In this document: positions 23,912 through 39,608 of the stretch, piece after piece
Position numbering within the stretch: position 1 is the stretch's first letter
Layout: every line of letters begins with the position of its first letter
Assembly: GCA_035601195.1 (NCBI GenBank)
Contig: DATNOU010000046.1
Coordinates: 59,589 to 123,588, forward strand
Source: JAIBJP01 sp035601195
Lineage (GTDB): Bacteria > Actinomycetota > Thermoleophilia > Gaiellales > Gaiellaceae
DNA: 64,000 nt
Reading direction: 5' to 3'
The notes under the pieces: model-generated
Database searches by the model: none
Seen by the model: the letters and a program-made list of their open reading frames with translations, nothing else
Told to the model about the DNA's origin: nothing
Made by a program: the position numbers and the translations under genes

Positions 23912-24238
23912 ATGGCGCGCCCACAGCGCACACGCCGCAAGCGCGCCGGCTTCCAGCAGCCGGCGGCCGCCGAGCGCGCGCGCCAGCGCCGCCGCGAGAT
24001 CAAGCCGGTCGGCCAGCCGAAGAGCCAGACCGGTGCGCGCCGGGAGCGGCGGGGCGGCATCCGCGGCTTCGCCGCCGAGTCGATCGGCGAGCTGAAGAAG
24101 GTCGAATGGCCCAACCGGCGCCAGCTCTTCACGGCGAGCGTGGTTGTCATCATCGCCATCGCTGTCGTCGGTGCTTACCTCTGGGTCGCCGACCTCGCCT
24201 TTGCGCGCTTCGTCAAAGACGTCCTCCTCAACCTCTAG
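23912..24238 (+). CDS. secE: Preprotein translocase subunit SecE
   Basis: 108 residues. The C-terminal part has the family motif SIGELKKVEWPNRRQLFTAS, then the single membrane helix (VVVIIAIAVVGAYLWVADLAF). The N-terminal 50 residues are an extra Arg/Gln-rich basic extension. It begins two bases after rpmG and stabilises SecY in the translocon. Confidence 0.92.
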   Translation: MARPQRTRRKRAGFQQPAAAERARQRRREIKPVGQPKSQTGARRERRGGIRGFAAESIGELKKVEWPNRRQLFTASVVVIIAIAVVGAYLWVADLAFARFVKDVLLNL

Positions 24239-24252
24239 CGGCAGGCCGAGTC

Positions 24253-24783
24253 ATGTTCCGCTGGTACGTCATCAACACCTATTCCGGACACGAGAACAAG
24301 GTCAAGGCCAATCTCGAGCACCGGATCGTCTCCATGAACCAGCAGCCCCGCTTCCGCCGGGTGATCGTCCCGACCGAGCAGGTGGTGGAGACGAAGGACG
24401 GTCAGAAGGTGCAAACGGAGAAGCGCGTCCTGCCGGGCTACGTGCTGGTGAACATGGACATGTCTGACGAGGCGTGGACCGTCGTGAAAAACACCCCCGG
24501 CGTGACGGGCTTCGTCGGCTCCGGAACGAAGCCGGTCCCGCTCTCGCAGATCGAGGTCGACCGCATCCTCCACACGGTCACCGCCGGCGCGGAGCGTCCG
24601 CGCGCGCTCGCCGACTTCGAGCTCGGCGAGTCCGTCAAGGTAACCTCGGGGCCGCTCTCCGACTTCGACGGGGAGATCGTGGACGTGAACGGCGACCAGC
24701 AGAAGCTAAAGGTGCTCGTGAACATCTTCGAGCGCCAGGTGCCGGTCGAGCTCTCCTTCGACCAGGTAAAAAAGATCGACTGA
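24253..24783 (+). CDS. nusG: Transcription termination/antitermination factor NusG
   Basis: 176 residues with the NGN domain (WYVINTYSGHENKVKANLEHR, LPGYVLVNMDMSDEAWTVVKNTPGVTGFVG) and a C-terminal KOW domain (VTSGPLSDFDGEIVDVNGDQQ). It binds RNA polymerase and couples to ribosomal S10 or Rho. Confidence 0.96.
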   Translation: MFRWYVINTYSGHENKVKANLEHRIVSMNQQPRFRRVIVPTEQVVETKDGQKVQTEKRVLPGYVLVNMDMSDEAWTVVKNTPGVTGFVGSGTKPVPLSQIEVDRILHTVTAGAERPRALADFELGESVKVTSGPLSDFDGEIVDVNGDQQKLKVLVNIFERQVPVELSFDQVKKID

Positions 24784-24791
24784 TTCCGTAG

Positions 24792-24811
24792 GGGCGGGGC
24801 ATGCCCCGCCC
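24792..24811. repeat. GGGCGGGGCATGCCCCGCCC palindrome, copy 2
   Basis: Perfect 20-base palindrome, preceded by GTAG, in the 45-base nusG-rplK gap. Confidence 0.85.
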
Positions 24812-24828
24812 GCGAACCACGACCCGCT

Positions 24829-25254
24829 ATGGCCAAGAAAGTCCTCACGCTCATCAAGCTCCAGATCCCCGGCGGGCAGGCGAACCCTGCGCCTCCGGTA
24901 GGCCCCGCGCTCGGCCAGCACGGGGTCAACATCATGGAGTTCTGCAAGGCCTTCAACGCGCAGACGGCACAAGCCGGCGGTCGCATCACGCCGGTCGAGA
25001 TCACCGTCTACGAAGACCGCTCCTTCACGTTCATCACGAAGACGCCACCGGCTGCGGTGCTGATCAAGGAGGCGCTCGGGATCCCCAAGGGCTCCGGCGA
25101 GCCCAACCGTGAGAAGGTCGGCCGGCTGACGCGGGACCAGGTTCGCCAGATCGCCGAGACCAAGCTGGAGGACTTAAATGCGCGCGACGTCGACCATGCC
25201 ATGAGGATCATCGAGGGGACGGCGCGCTCGATGGGCGTGGAGACACCCGCATGA
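24829..25254 (+). CDS. rplK: 50S ribosomal protein L11
   Basis: 141 residues with the typical start KVLTLIKLQIPGGQANPAPP and VGPALGQHGVNIMEFCKAFN, and a C-terminal rRNA-binding domain (RDVDHAMRIIEGTARSMGVE). It forms the GTPase-associated centre with L10/L7-L12. It overlaps rplA by four bases. Confidence 0.97.
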   Translation: MAKKVLTLIKLQIPGGQANPAPPVGPALGQHGVNIMEFCKAFNAQTAQAGGRITPVEITVYEDRSFTFITKTPPAAVLIKEALGIPKGSGEPNREKVGRLTRDQVRQIAETKLEDLNARDVDHAMRIIEGTARSMGVETPA

Positions 25255-25982
25255 GCCAGCACGGCAAGCGCTACCGCCAGGCGCTCGCGAACGTCGACCG
25301 TGAGCGCGCGTACTCGCCTCTCGAGGCGATCAAGCTTCTCAAGGACCAGGAGGGCGCCAAGTTCGACGAGACGGTCGAGGTGCACATGAACATGGGCCTC
25401 AACGTCCGCCATGCCGAGCAGCAGCTGCGGGGGACACTCATGCTCCCGCACGGCACCGGCAAGGACACGCGAGTCGCAGTCTTCGCGGAGGGCGAGAAGG
25501 CGAAGGAGGCGCAGGACGCCGGTGCCGACGTCGTCGGCTCGGCTGATCTCGCCAAGCAGATCGAGGAGGGGTTCGACGACTTCGATGTCGCGGTGGCGAC
25601 GCCCGACATGATGGGGACGGTCGGAAAGCTCGGCCGCATCCTCGGGCCTCGCGGCAAGATGCCGAACCCGAAGGCGGGAACCGTCACGTTCGACGTCGCC
25701 AAGGCCGTCCGCGACTCGAAGGCGGGGAAGCTCGAGTACCGCACCGATCGCGGCGCCAACGTCCATCTGGCGATCGGGAAGAAGAGCTTCGACGAGCGGC
25801 AGCTGCTCGAGAACTACGCCACCGTCATCGAGGAGATCGTCCGCGCCAAGCCGGCCGCGGCGAAGGGCCGGTACATCCGCTCGATCACGCTCGCGAGCTC
25901 GATAGGCCCCGGCATCCACGTCGATCCCCAGCGAACCAAGGGCATCGCCGACGAGCAGGAAGGGGCCGAAGCCGCGGCGTAG
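25251..25982 (+). CDS. rplA: 50S ribosomal protein L1
   Basis: 243 residues, close to the usual 230. Family motifs are KFDETVEVHMNMGLNVRHAE, GRILGPRGKMPNPKAGTVT and YRTDRGANVHLAIGKKSF. It forms the L1 stalk and in many bacteria represses its own operon. The C-terminus has a short acidic tail. Confidence 0.97.
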   Translation: MSQHGKRYRQALANVDRERAYSPLEAIKLLKDQEGAKFDETVEVHMNMGLNVRHAEQQLRGTLMLPHGTGKDTRVAVFAEGEKAKEAQDAGADVVGSADLAKQIEEGFDDFDVAVATPDMMGTVGKLGRILGPRGKMPNPKAGTVTFDVAKAVRDSKAGKLEYRTDRGANVHLAIGKKSFDERQLLENYATVIEEIVRAKPAAAKGRYIRSITLASSIGPGIHVDPQRTKGIADEQEGAEAAA

Positions 25983-26062
25983 ACTGTCGGCAGAAACGCC
26001 CGTCGCCAAAGACAGTTGGCGGCCCCGCAAGGGGCGGAAGTCCAACCGAGGCGGCCGACTGT
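25983..26062 (+). ncRNA. Ribosomal protein L10 leader RNA
   Basis: The segment CAAAGACAGTTGG, a GC hairpin (CCCCGCAAGGGG), then GGAAGTCCAACCGAGG reproduces the conserved kink-turn core of the L10 leader, with TTGG pairing to CCAA. Flanking TCGGC and GCCGA form the outer stem. In known cases the L10(L12)4 complex binds this RNA and represses rplJL. It lies in the 160-base gap before rplJ. Confidence 0.8.
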
Positions 26063-26064
26063 AG

Positions 26065-26084
26065 GGGCGAGGCATGCCTCGCCC
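26065..26084. repeat. GGGCGAGGCATGCCTCGCCC palindrome, copy 3
   Basis: A perfect palindrome with a compensatory change (C-GAGG / CCTC-G) relative to the other copies. It follows the L10 leader directly. A further hairpin, GCCCGCC/GGCGGGC (26102-26118), precedes TTTT and the rplJ ribosome binding site and could act as an attenuator. Confidence 0.8.
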
Positions 26085-26142
26085 GCGCCCCTCCAGGTCG
26101 TGCCCGCCCTCGGCGGGCGCGATCGTTTTAGGAGGTGATTCT

Positions 26143-26847
26143 TTGCTGAAAAGAGACAAAGAGCGGGTCGTCGCAGAGCTCGTGGAGCGCCTGCGCGCAT
26201 CAGACACGTTCATCGTCGCGGACTACCGCGGTTTGACCATGAGCGAGATCGACGGCGTGCGCACGGAGCTGCTCAAGCACGGCGCGCGCTTCTCGGTCGT
26301 CAAGAACACGCTCACGAAGCGCGCCGCGGAGCAGGCCGGCGTTCCCAGCCTCGTGGAGATGCTCGAAGGCCCGACGGCCATCGCGTTCGTCCTCGAGGGA
26401 GACATGGTCGCCGTCGCCAAGACGCTCAACGACACGGCTCGCCAGACGAAGGTGCTGAGCCTCAAGGGCGGCCTCCTCCAGGGTCAGCCGGTTAGCGCCG
26501 AGGAGGTTCAGAAGCTCGCGGCGCTGCCACCCGCAGATGTGCTCCAGAGCCAGGTGCTCGGCGCGGTGATCGGCCCGCTGAACGCGATCGTCGGGCTCTT
26601 CACGGCGCCGCTGCGCGACCTCGTGGGCGTCCTCGACGCCCGGATCAGCCAGCTGCAGGAGCAAGGCGAGACCGTCGAGGCCGAGGCGCCGGCACCGGAA
26701 GCAAAAGCCGTTCCGGAAGGCGCGTCCGAGGCGCCGGAGGAAAGCGGCTCCGACGCGGAGCCCGAGGCCCCAACAGAGGAAGCGAATGCCGCGGGAGCAG
26801 AGGGCTCCACGGAGGAATCGAAAGAAGGGAAAGAGAATGGCAACTGA
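26143..26847 (+). CDS. rplJ: 50S ribosomal protein L10
   Basis: 234 residues from a TTG start placed seven bases after AGGAGGTGA, the best Shine-Dalgarno in the gap. The N-terminal domain is normal (IVADYRGLTMSEIDGVRTEL, FSVVKNTLTKRAAEQ). The C-terminal helix that binds L7/L12 is followed by about 60 extra acidic Glu/Ala/Pro-rich residues, making it longer than the usual 165-180. It overlaps rplL by 11 bases. Confidence 0.95.
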   Translation: MLKRDKERVVAELVERLRASDTFIVADYRGLTMSEIDGVRTELLKHGARFSVVKNTLTKRAAEQAGVPSLVEMLEGPTAIAFVLEGDMVAVAKTLNDTARQTKVLSLKGGLLQGQPVSAEEVQKLAALPPADVLQSQVLGAVIGPLNAIVGLFTAPLRDLVGVLDARISQLQEQGETVEAEAPAPEAKAVPEGASEAPEESGSDAEPEAPTEEANAAGAEGSTEESKEGKENGN

Positions 26848-27223
26848 CACCAAGAAGATCGTCGATCAGCTTGGGAAGATGACTGTGCTCGAGCTCGTCG
26901 AGCTCAAGAATCAGCTCGAGGAGGAGTGGGGCGTGACCGCTGCGGCTCCCGTCGCAGTAGCCGCCCCCGGTGCGGTAGCCGCCGGCGACGGTGCCGGCGC
27001 GGCCGAGGAGCAGTCGACGTTCGACGTCATGCTCACCGGCGCAGGCGACAAGAAGATCCAGGTGATCAAAGTCGTCCGCGCGCTCACCAATCTCGGGCTC
27101 AAGGAGGCCAAGGATCTCGTGGACGGAGCGCCCAGCGCAGTGAAGGAGGGCGTGACGCGCGAGGAGGCCGACCAGGCGAAGACGCAGCTCGAGGAAGCCG
27201 GAGCAAGCGTCGAGCTGAAGTAG
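26837..27223 (+). CDS. rplL: 50S ribosomal protein L7/L12
   Basis: 128 residues: N-terminal dimerisation helix pair (MTVLELVELKNQLEEEWGV), an Ala/Gly hinge, and the C-terminal factor-binding domain (FDVMLTGAGDKKIQVIKVVR, LGLKEAKDLVDGAPSAVKEG). It starts inside rplJ, showing translational coupling. Confidence 0.97.
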   Translation: MATDTKKIVDQLGKMTVLELVELKNQLEEEWGVTAAAPVAVAAPGAVAAGDGAGAAEEQSTFDVMLTGAGDKKIQVIKVVRALTNLGLKEAKDLVDGAPSAVKEGVTREEADQAKTQLEEAGASVELK

Positions 27224-27235
27224 CAACCTGCTGAC

Positions 27236-27263
27236 GTAGGGGCGGGGCATGCCCCGCCCCTAC
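27236..27263. repeat. GGGCGGGGCATGCCCCGCCC palindrome, copy 4 (full length)
   Basis: A perfect 28-base palindrome: the 20-base core flanked by GTAG and CTAC. It lies between the convergent rplL and the PepSY-like gene and may act as a two-way terminator or mRNA-stabilising hairpin. It shows the complete unit of the family. Confidence 0.88.
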
Positions 27264-27271
27264 TCGGTCGG

Positions 27272-27826
27272 CTAGGACCGTGTGTCGGTCCCGACCACCT
27301 CGAACTGCTTGTTGACGTAGACGGTCACGTGCGTCCCGTCCGGCTTGAGGACGTGCGCCTCGTAGGCGGCGTGGCCGTCGCCGTCCGTCTCGACACGCTC
27401 AACGGTGCCTCCGCCGGTCTTGGCGAGGGCCGCCTCCTTGACCTTCGTGGCCGTGTCGCCGGTGAGTGCGGTCTCGTCTCCGCGGGCGTGTCCCGGCCCG
27501 CCTGCATGGCCGGACTCGGTCCCGACCACCTCGAACTGCTTGTTGACGTAGACCGTCACGTGCGTCCCGTCCGACTTGAGGACGTGCGCCTCGTAGGCGG
27601 CGTGGCCGTCGCCGTCCGTCTCGACACGCTCAACGGTGCCTCCGCCGGTCTTGGCGAGGGCCGCCTCCTTGACCCTCGTGGCCGTGTCGCCGGTGAGTGC
27701 GGTTTCGTCGCTTCGCCGGGCGTCGCCGTTCCCGTTCGAGACGGCGCTCGCGACCGTCGCACCGCCGAGCGCCACTGTCGCGAGGGCGGCGACGCCCATG
27801 ACGAGCTTCCTGACGCGGTTCTTCAT
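27272..27826 (-). CDS. Exported protein with two near-identical PepSY-like domains
   Basis: 184 residues from the ATG at 27826. A signal peptide (VMGVAALATVALGGATVASA) is followed by two copies of a 65-residue unit: DETALTGDTATRVKEAALAK, TGGGTVERVETDGDGHAAYE, AHVLKSDGTHVTVYVNKQFE, then VVGTE. This fits PepSY domains. The units are offset by 231 bases (77 codons) and differ at only a few positions, pointing to a recent duplication. The role is unknown; PepSY proteins often act as inhibitors of extracellular proteases. Confidence 0.75.
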   Translation of the reverse strand: MKNRVRKLVMGVAALATVALGGATVASAVSNGNGDARRSDETALTGDTATRVKEAALAKTGGGTVERVETDGDGHAAYEAHVLKSDGTHVTVYVNKQFEVVGTESGHAGGPGHARGDETALTGDTATKVKEAALAKTGGGTVERVETDGDGHAAYEAHVLKPDGTHVTVYVNKQFEVVGTDTRS

Positions 27827-28057
27827 GCTGCTCCCTTCCGTCGTTGGCGAACCGCTGCCCAGGATCGGGCCGGTGCCTAAGAAGGGCATGAGCGCGTTCT
27901 AAGAAGTGCGTGAGAGCTTCATGAGACGCGAACCTCCCCGATTGGGGGAGGGCCGTCTCACCCGATTTGTTGATCTTCTGTGAGCGAGCGCACGTTTCCG
28001 GAGGAAGCGGCATCAAGCTGAGTAACGGACACTCTTTCCCCTGGAGGCATCCCTTCC

Positions 28058-28867
28058 ATGAAACTCGGTTTGAAGACCATCGTTCTGACTCTCGTGGTGG
28101 CGCTGCTCTGCGTGCCTGCCGCGTTTGCCAAGGGCCCCGGCGGTCACGGACAAGGTAAGCCGTCCTGGGCCGGCGGTGGCGGAGGCAACGGCCACGGCAA
28201 GCCTGCCTGGGCCGGCCTCGGCAAGGGTCACGCCGACAAGGCAAAGGCCAAGCACGAAAAGAAGCACCAGAGGGCTGAGGTTCAGGCCAGCGAGCTGCAG
28301 CTCGACCTGGCGGATCTCAACCCCGCCTGGCAGTGCTTCATGGTCGAGTCGATGATGGACGAGGAAGACGTCGACGCTGGCGGCGTGGAGCCCGGTGAGT
28401 TCTCGTCCTTCGACGCCAAGTTCGGCACGAACGACAATAAGCGAAACTCGCACGGCATGTGCGTCTCCGCAGCCGCGCATGGCGACGACGTAGGGGCCGC
28501 GCTGGCCGACGACGAAGCTGAGTCGTGCGACGAGCCCGCCGACGACAGCTCCGAGGAGCCTGCCGTCGAAGAGGGCACCGACGACTCGACCGTCGAAGAG
28601 GGCACGGACGATCCTGCCGTCGAAGAGGGCACCGACGACTCGACCGTCGAGGAGGGCACGGACGACTCGACCGTCGAAGACGGCACGGAAGAGCCCGTCG
28701 CGGACGATCCCGCTGACGACGGCTCTGACGAGCAGGCCGGCGAGGCGGACGAGTGTGAGAGCGACGACACGGCCAGTGAGGATGATCAGGCCGGCGAGGA
28801 CGACCAGGGCGAGGAGACCGAAGTCGCCGCGTTCGCCCGGGCGCTCGTTCGCTTCATCAAGCTGTAA
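28058..28867 (+). CDS. Exported acidic repeat protein
   Basis: 269 residues. A signal peptide (MKLGLKTIVLTLVVALLCVP-AAFA) precedes a Gly/His/Lys-rich part with two KPSWAG/KPAWAG units and a middle domain with two Cys (WQCFM, GMCVS). From about residue 165 come five tandem nine-residue repeats of the form TVEEGTDDS, then more Asp/Glu-rich sequence. The net charge is strongly negative, suggesting cation or wall binding. The C-terminus (FARALVRFIKL) is a short amphipathic helix. No family is recognised. Confidence 0.65.
   Translation: MKLGLKTIVLTLVVALLCVPAAFAKGPGGHGQGKPSWAGGGGGNGHGKPAWAGLGKGHADKAKAKHEKKHQRAEVQASELQLDLADLNPAWQCFMVESMMDEEDVDAGGVEPGEFSSFDAKFGTNDNKRNSHGMCVSAAAHGDDVGAALADDEAESCDEPADDSSEEPAVEEGTDDSTVEEGTDDPAVEEGTDDSTVEEGTDDSTVEDGTEEPVADDPADDGSDEQAGEADECESDDTASEDDQAGEDDQGEETEVAAFARALVRFIKL
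28562..28696 (+). repeat. Five tandem 27-bp coding repeats
   Basis: Each unit encodes (A/T)VEEGTDD(S/P). The units are nearly identical in DNA, so copy number may vary between strains. Confidence 0.75.
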
Positions 28868-28885
28868 CCGGACACAAAAGTTCGT

Positions 28886-28922
28886 CGCGAGAGAGGCGCC
28901 TCGGCGCCTCTCTCGCGTTTTT
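28886..28922 (+). terminator. Rho-independent terminator
   Basis: A 14-bp perfect stem (CGCGAGAGAGGCGC) with loop CTCG, followed by TTTTT. It ends the acidic repeat protein gene before the rpoB promoter. Confidence 0.92.
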
Positions 28923-28977
28923 CGACCTGACGCGCTATAGTTGACACCCCGAAAGGCGGTTACCCGCAGGTTTTCCC

Positions 28978-29007
28978 TTGCGGGAAGACCGTCTTTTCTG
29001 CTACGCT
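28978..29007 (+). promoter_or_regulatory. Probable housekeeping promoter of rpoBC
   Basis: TTGCGG (28978-28983), 18 bases, TACGCT (29002-29007) with TGC just upstream as extended -10. The rpsL promoter has the same TTGCGG-N18-TAC layout. The leader of about 70 bases ends with AGAGGAGGCCTCC before the TTG start. Confidence 0.55.
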
Positions 29008-29081
29008 TAGGGGTCGCGCCGCCGTTTGCCGTTTCTGCCTGCCAGTTGACGCTCCACCCTGCCTAGAGGAGGCCTCCTTCC

Positions 29082-37333
<8,252 letters not shown>

Positions 37334-37352
37334 GAAGCTCGGACTGAGTTGA

Positions 37353-37384
37353 CGAGGGCGGCCGAGCGGCCGCCCTCGTTTTTT
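37353..37384 (+). terminator. Rho-independent terminator after rpoC
   Basis: CGAGGGCGGCC, loop GAGC, GGCCGCCCTCG, then TTTTTT. The following 216 bases up to the GGDEF gene hold no convincing gene; they contain one TTATCCACA DnaA-box-like word at 37520-37528, expected by chance about once in this length. Confidence 0.93.
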
Positions 37385-37600
37385 CCGCTCTTTGCGGCGA
37401 AAGGCCGAGGCATCCCCCGATCGAGGGATCCCACCGCTGCACAGGAACCGTAGGATGCCCGCGACTCGCTATGCGGCTTCCCTCTTGGGGCGGGTCGGGG
37501 TTTACGAGGCCCAAACAAGTTATCCACACGTTCCACAGGCGGATGGGGACGAATCCGCACGGTCCCGCACGGCCGAAATCCCTGCAAAACCTGTCCTTAT

Positions 37601-38755
37601 CTAACCAACGCCGTTTGCTGCGCTGAAACGACCCTTGCCGGTTTCCTTCGCACGGTAGAGCGCCTCGTCGGCCCGCTCGAAGAATGTTTTCGCGTCGTCC
37701 TCGGGCCTGAGCTCCGCGAGACCCGCTGAGAGGTGGATCCGCTCGAAAGGCCCGAGCGGCCTGGAGGCGACCGCGAGCTCGACCCGCCCGTAGAGCTGCT
37801 CGGCGTCGCCCAGTGTCGACTCAGGGAGGATGACGGCGAACTCGTCGCCGCCCACGCGGCAGGCGATGTCCGCGCCGCGAACGACCGACTGGACGCGCTC
37901 GGCCACCGCTGCGAGGACGGCGTCGCCGGCGAGGTGCCCGATGCGGTCGTTGATCGCCTTGAAGTCGTCGACGTCGAAGACGACCAGCGCCAGTCGCCGG
38001 TCGTAGCGGTGGGCCCGGGTGCACTCGCGTGCGAGCGTCTCGTGAAAGTAGCGGCGGTTGTGCAAGTTCGTGAGCGCGTCGAGATCCGCGAGTTGTCGCA
38101 CCTCCCGGAACCGGCGCGCGTTCTCGAGCGCCGGCCCCGCCCGCGAGGCGAGCTCCTCGAGATGGGCCAGCTCTTGGTCGGTGGCCGAGCGGTCGGGTCC
38201 GCGCCAGAACGCAGCGAGCGTTCCGATCGACTTCCCTTCCTCGTCGCGAAGGGGAACGGAGACGCCTCCGCGGATGAGATCCGGATTCTCCTCCGCCTCC
38301 TCGCGCGTGTAGCTGTAGGCGATGCCGACCGCGTGGGCCGCCTGGCCGTGTGGCGGCCCACCCACGGGCTGGCGCACCGCTTCCTCGGCGGACATCCCGA
38401 CTGTCGCGACGAGCGGCTCGCCGTTCTCCCCGTTGACCTGCGGGAGCACGACCATGGCCGCGTCGATGCCCTCGAGCCCGTTCACGGTGTCGAGCACGTG
38501 CGTGAGGACCGCTTCAAGATCGACGCTTGCGGAGATCTCGGCGAGCTCGCGGGCAAAGCGAGCCTCCTCGCGCGCCTCCTCGAGCGCGCGGACAAGCTCG
38601 CGTGTCTCCGTTCCTTCGGCAGGCTCGGCGGCCGGCGCCACCGGCTTGCGCCGCAGCGTGACGAGCACGACGGCGGCGAACGCGAGAGCGACGACCACCG
38701 CGCCAAGGGCAAGGCCGACGGCTATCCAGGTCGCGCTATCGTCGCTGAGGAGCAA
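37601..38755 (-). CDS. Membrane-anchored GAF-GGDEF diguanylate cyclase
   Basis: 384 residues from a TTG with AAGGA six bases upstream. One membrane helix (WIAVGLALGAVVVALAFAAVV), a short coiled coil, a GAF domain (about 80-215), then a GGDEF domain (about 220-384). The active loop RVGGDEFAV is intact, and RGAD five residues before it is the RxxD inhibitory site for c-di-GMP feedback. DALTNLHNRRYF and DVDDFKAINDRIGH are standard. It should make c-di-GMP from two GTP in response to a GAF ligand. Confidence 0.9.
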   Translation of the reverse strand: MLLSDDSATWIAVGLALGAVVVALAFAAVVLVTLRRKPVAPAAEPAEGTETRELVRALEEAREEARFARELAEISASVDLEAVLTHVLDTVNGLEGIDAAMVVLPQVNGENGEPLVATVGMSAEEAVRQPVGGPPHGQAAHAVGIAYSYTREEAEENPDLIRGGVSVPLRDEEGKSIGTLAAFWRGPDRSATDQELAHLEELASRAGPALENARRFREVRQLADLDALTNLHNRRYFHETLARECTRAHRYDRRLALVVFDVDDFKAINDRIGHLAGDAVLAAVAERVQSVVRGADIACRVGGDEFAVILPESTLGDAEQLYGRVELAVASRPLGPFERIHLSAGLAELRPEDDAKTFFERADEALYRAKETGKGRFSAANGVG

Positions 38756-38845
38756 TTGAGTCCTTCTGTCCCGGTGGGCCGTCCGGGAGGACGGGGCAGC
38801 GGGACAATATCTCCTTGGAAACGCCGATCCAGCGTTTTCAGGCAC

Positions 38846-38864
38846 GGGTGAACCCCTGGTTCCC
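38846..38864. repeat. GGGGGAACC/GGTTCCCC hairpin repeat, copy 2
   Basis: GGGTGAACC, loop CCT, GGTTCCCCC. A further nine-base inverted repeat (TTTTCAGGC at 38835-38843, GCCTGAAAA at 38898-38906) encloses it. Confidence 0.5.
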
Positions 38865-38931
38865 CCCTGAGCGGCCTCCTTGAGTGCCTTCGAGGGCGCC
38901 TGAAAAGCAGCATTTTGCGGGCGCGCGGCTT

Positions 38932-38961
38932 TTGCGGGGCGGGCTCGGTTGTTGCTACCAT
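38932..38961 (+). promoter_or_regulatory. Probable housekeeping promoter of the str operon
   Basis: TTGCGG (38932-38937), 18 bases, TACCAT (38956-38961), preceded by TTGC as extended -10. It matches the rpoB promoter in both elements and spacing. The 38756-39039 region otherwise holds only the hairpins listed here. Confidence 0.6.
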
Positions 38962-39039
38962 GCCGGTCGGGTTCGGCACGTGCGCGTCCGTGCCGGCCTT
39001 TTGTTGCGTCTGCTCCCTATTGAGAGAAGGAAACACGCG

Positions 39040-39411
39040 TTGCCAACGGTGAATCAGCTCGTGCGGAAGGGCCGCCAGGCCCCGAAGGCAAAGACCAAGA
39101 CCCCCGCCTTGCGCGGGGCCCCGCAGAAGCGGGGGGTCTGCACGCGCGTGTACACGGCGACGCCGAAGAAGCCAAACTCCGCGCTCCGTAAGGTCGCCCG
39201 TGTTCGGTTGACCAACGGAATGGAGGTCGGCGCCTATATTCCGGGCGAGGGACACAACTTGCAGGAGCACTCGGTCGTTCTCATCAGAGGCGGCCGCGTG
39301 AAGGACATGCCGGGCTTCCGCTACAAGGTCATTCGCGCTGCTCTCGACTCGGCCGGCGTCTCCGAGCGCAGGCAGGGACGCTCGAAGTACGGCGCGAAAC
39401 GAGGTTCTTAA
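39040..39411 (+). CDS. rpsL: 30S ribosomal protein S12
   Basis: 123 residues from a TTG after GAGAGAAGGA. Highly conserved: PTVNQLVRKGRQ, TPKKPNSALRKVARVRLTNG, EVGAYIPGEGHNLQEHSVVL. The two Lys sites tied to streptomycin resistance in known species (in TPKKPNSA and in the GGRVKDMPG loop) have the wild-type residues. Confidence 0.98.
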   Translation: MPTVNQLVRKGRQAPKAKTKTPALRGAPQKRGVCTRVYTATPKKPNSALRKVARVRLTNGMEVGAYIPGEGHNLQEHSVVLIRGGRVKDMPGFRYKVIRAALDSAGVSERRQGRSKYGAKRGS

Positions 39412-39446
39412 TGGCGACCCCCTTCCTCACATCACGCGTCTATCTG

Positions 39447-39514
39447 GACGCGGATGCGTATGCAACGCGTCGCCTCGCTGCGTCCTCGGTCGCGCCCGTA
39501 TACGCATCCGCGTC
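39447..39514. repeat. 15-bp inverted repeat built from dispersed elements
   Basis: GACGCGGATGCGTAT (39447-39461) recurs as its exact complement at 39500-39514. Another copy of the element, GTCATTCCGAACGCGAATGC (39534-39553), follows. They fill the 197-base rpsL-rpsG gap, which has no credible gene. Confidence 0.75.
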
Positions 39515-39533
39515 GAGTTACACACACTTTTGC

Positions 39534-39555
39534 GTCATTCCGAACGCGAATGCAT
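39534..39555 (+). repeat. GTCATTCTGAACGCG dispersed element, copy 4
   Basis: GTCATTCCGAACGCGAATGC plus AT, 36 bases after the 15-bp inverted repeat that carries related sequence. Confidence 0.55.
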
Positions 39556-39608
39556 ATCGCGTTTCGCGGCCGCATGGCGCGATCTGCTCGGAAGGTGATC
39601 GCTAAGCC

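Noticed and set aside
37520..37528. A perfect TTATCCACA DnaA box
   Set aside because: Only one perfect box and no cluster, AT-rich region or dnaA/dnaN; about 0.5 such words are expected by chance in 64 kb on two strands, fewer with this GC content, so it is noted but not called an origin.
37392..37604. A 70-codon frame after the rpoC terminator
   Set aside because: No ribosome binding site, no recognisable composition, ends at the stop region of the GGDEF gene.
39411..39605. A 64-codon frame between rpsL and rpsG starting at the rpsL stop
   Set aside because: It consists of repeat sequence and inverted repeats and has no protein-like pattern.
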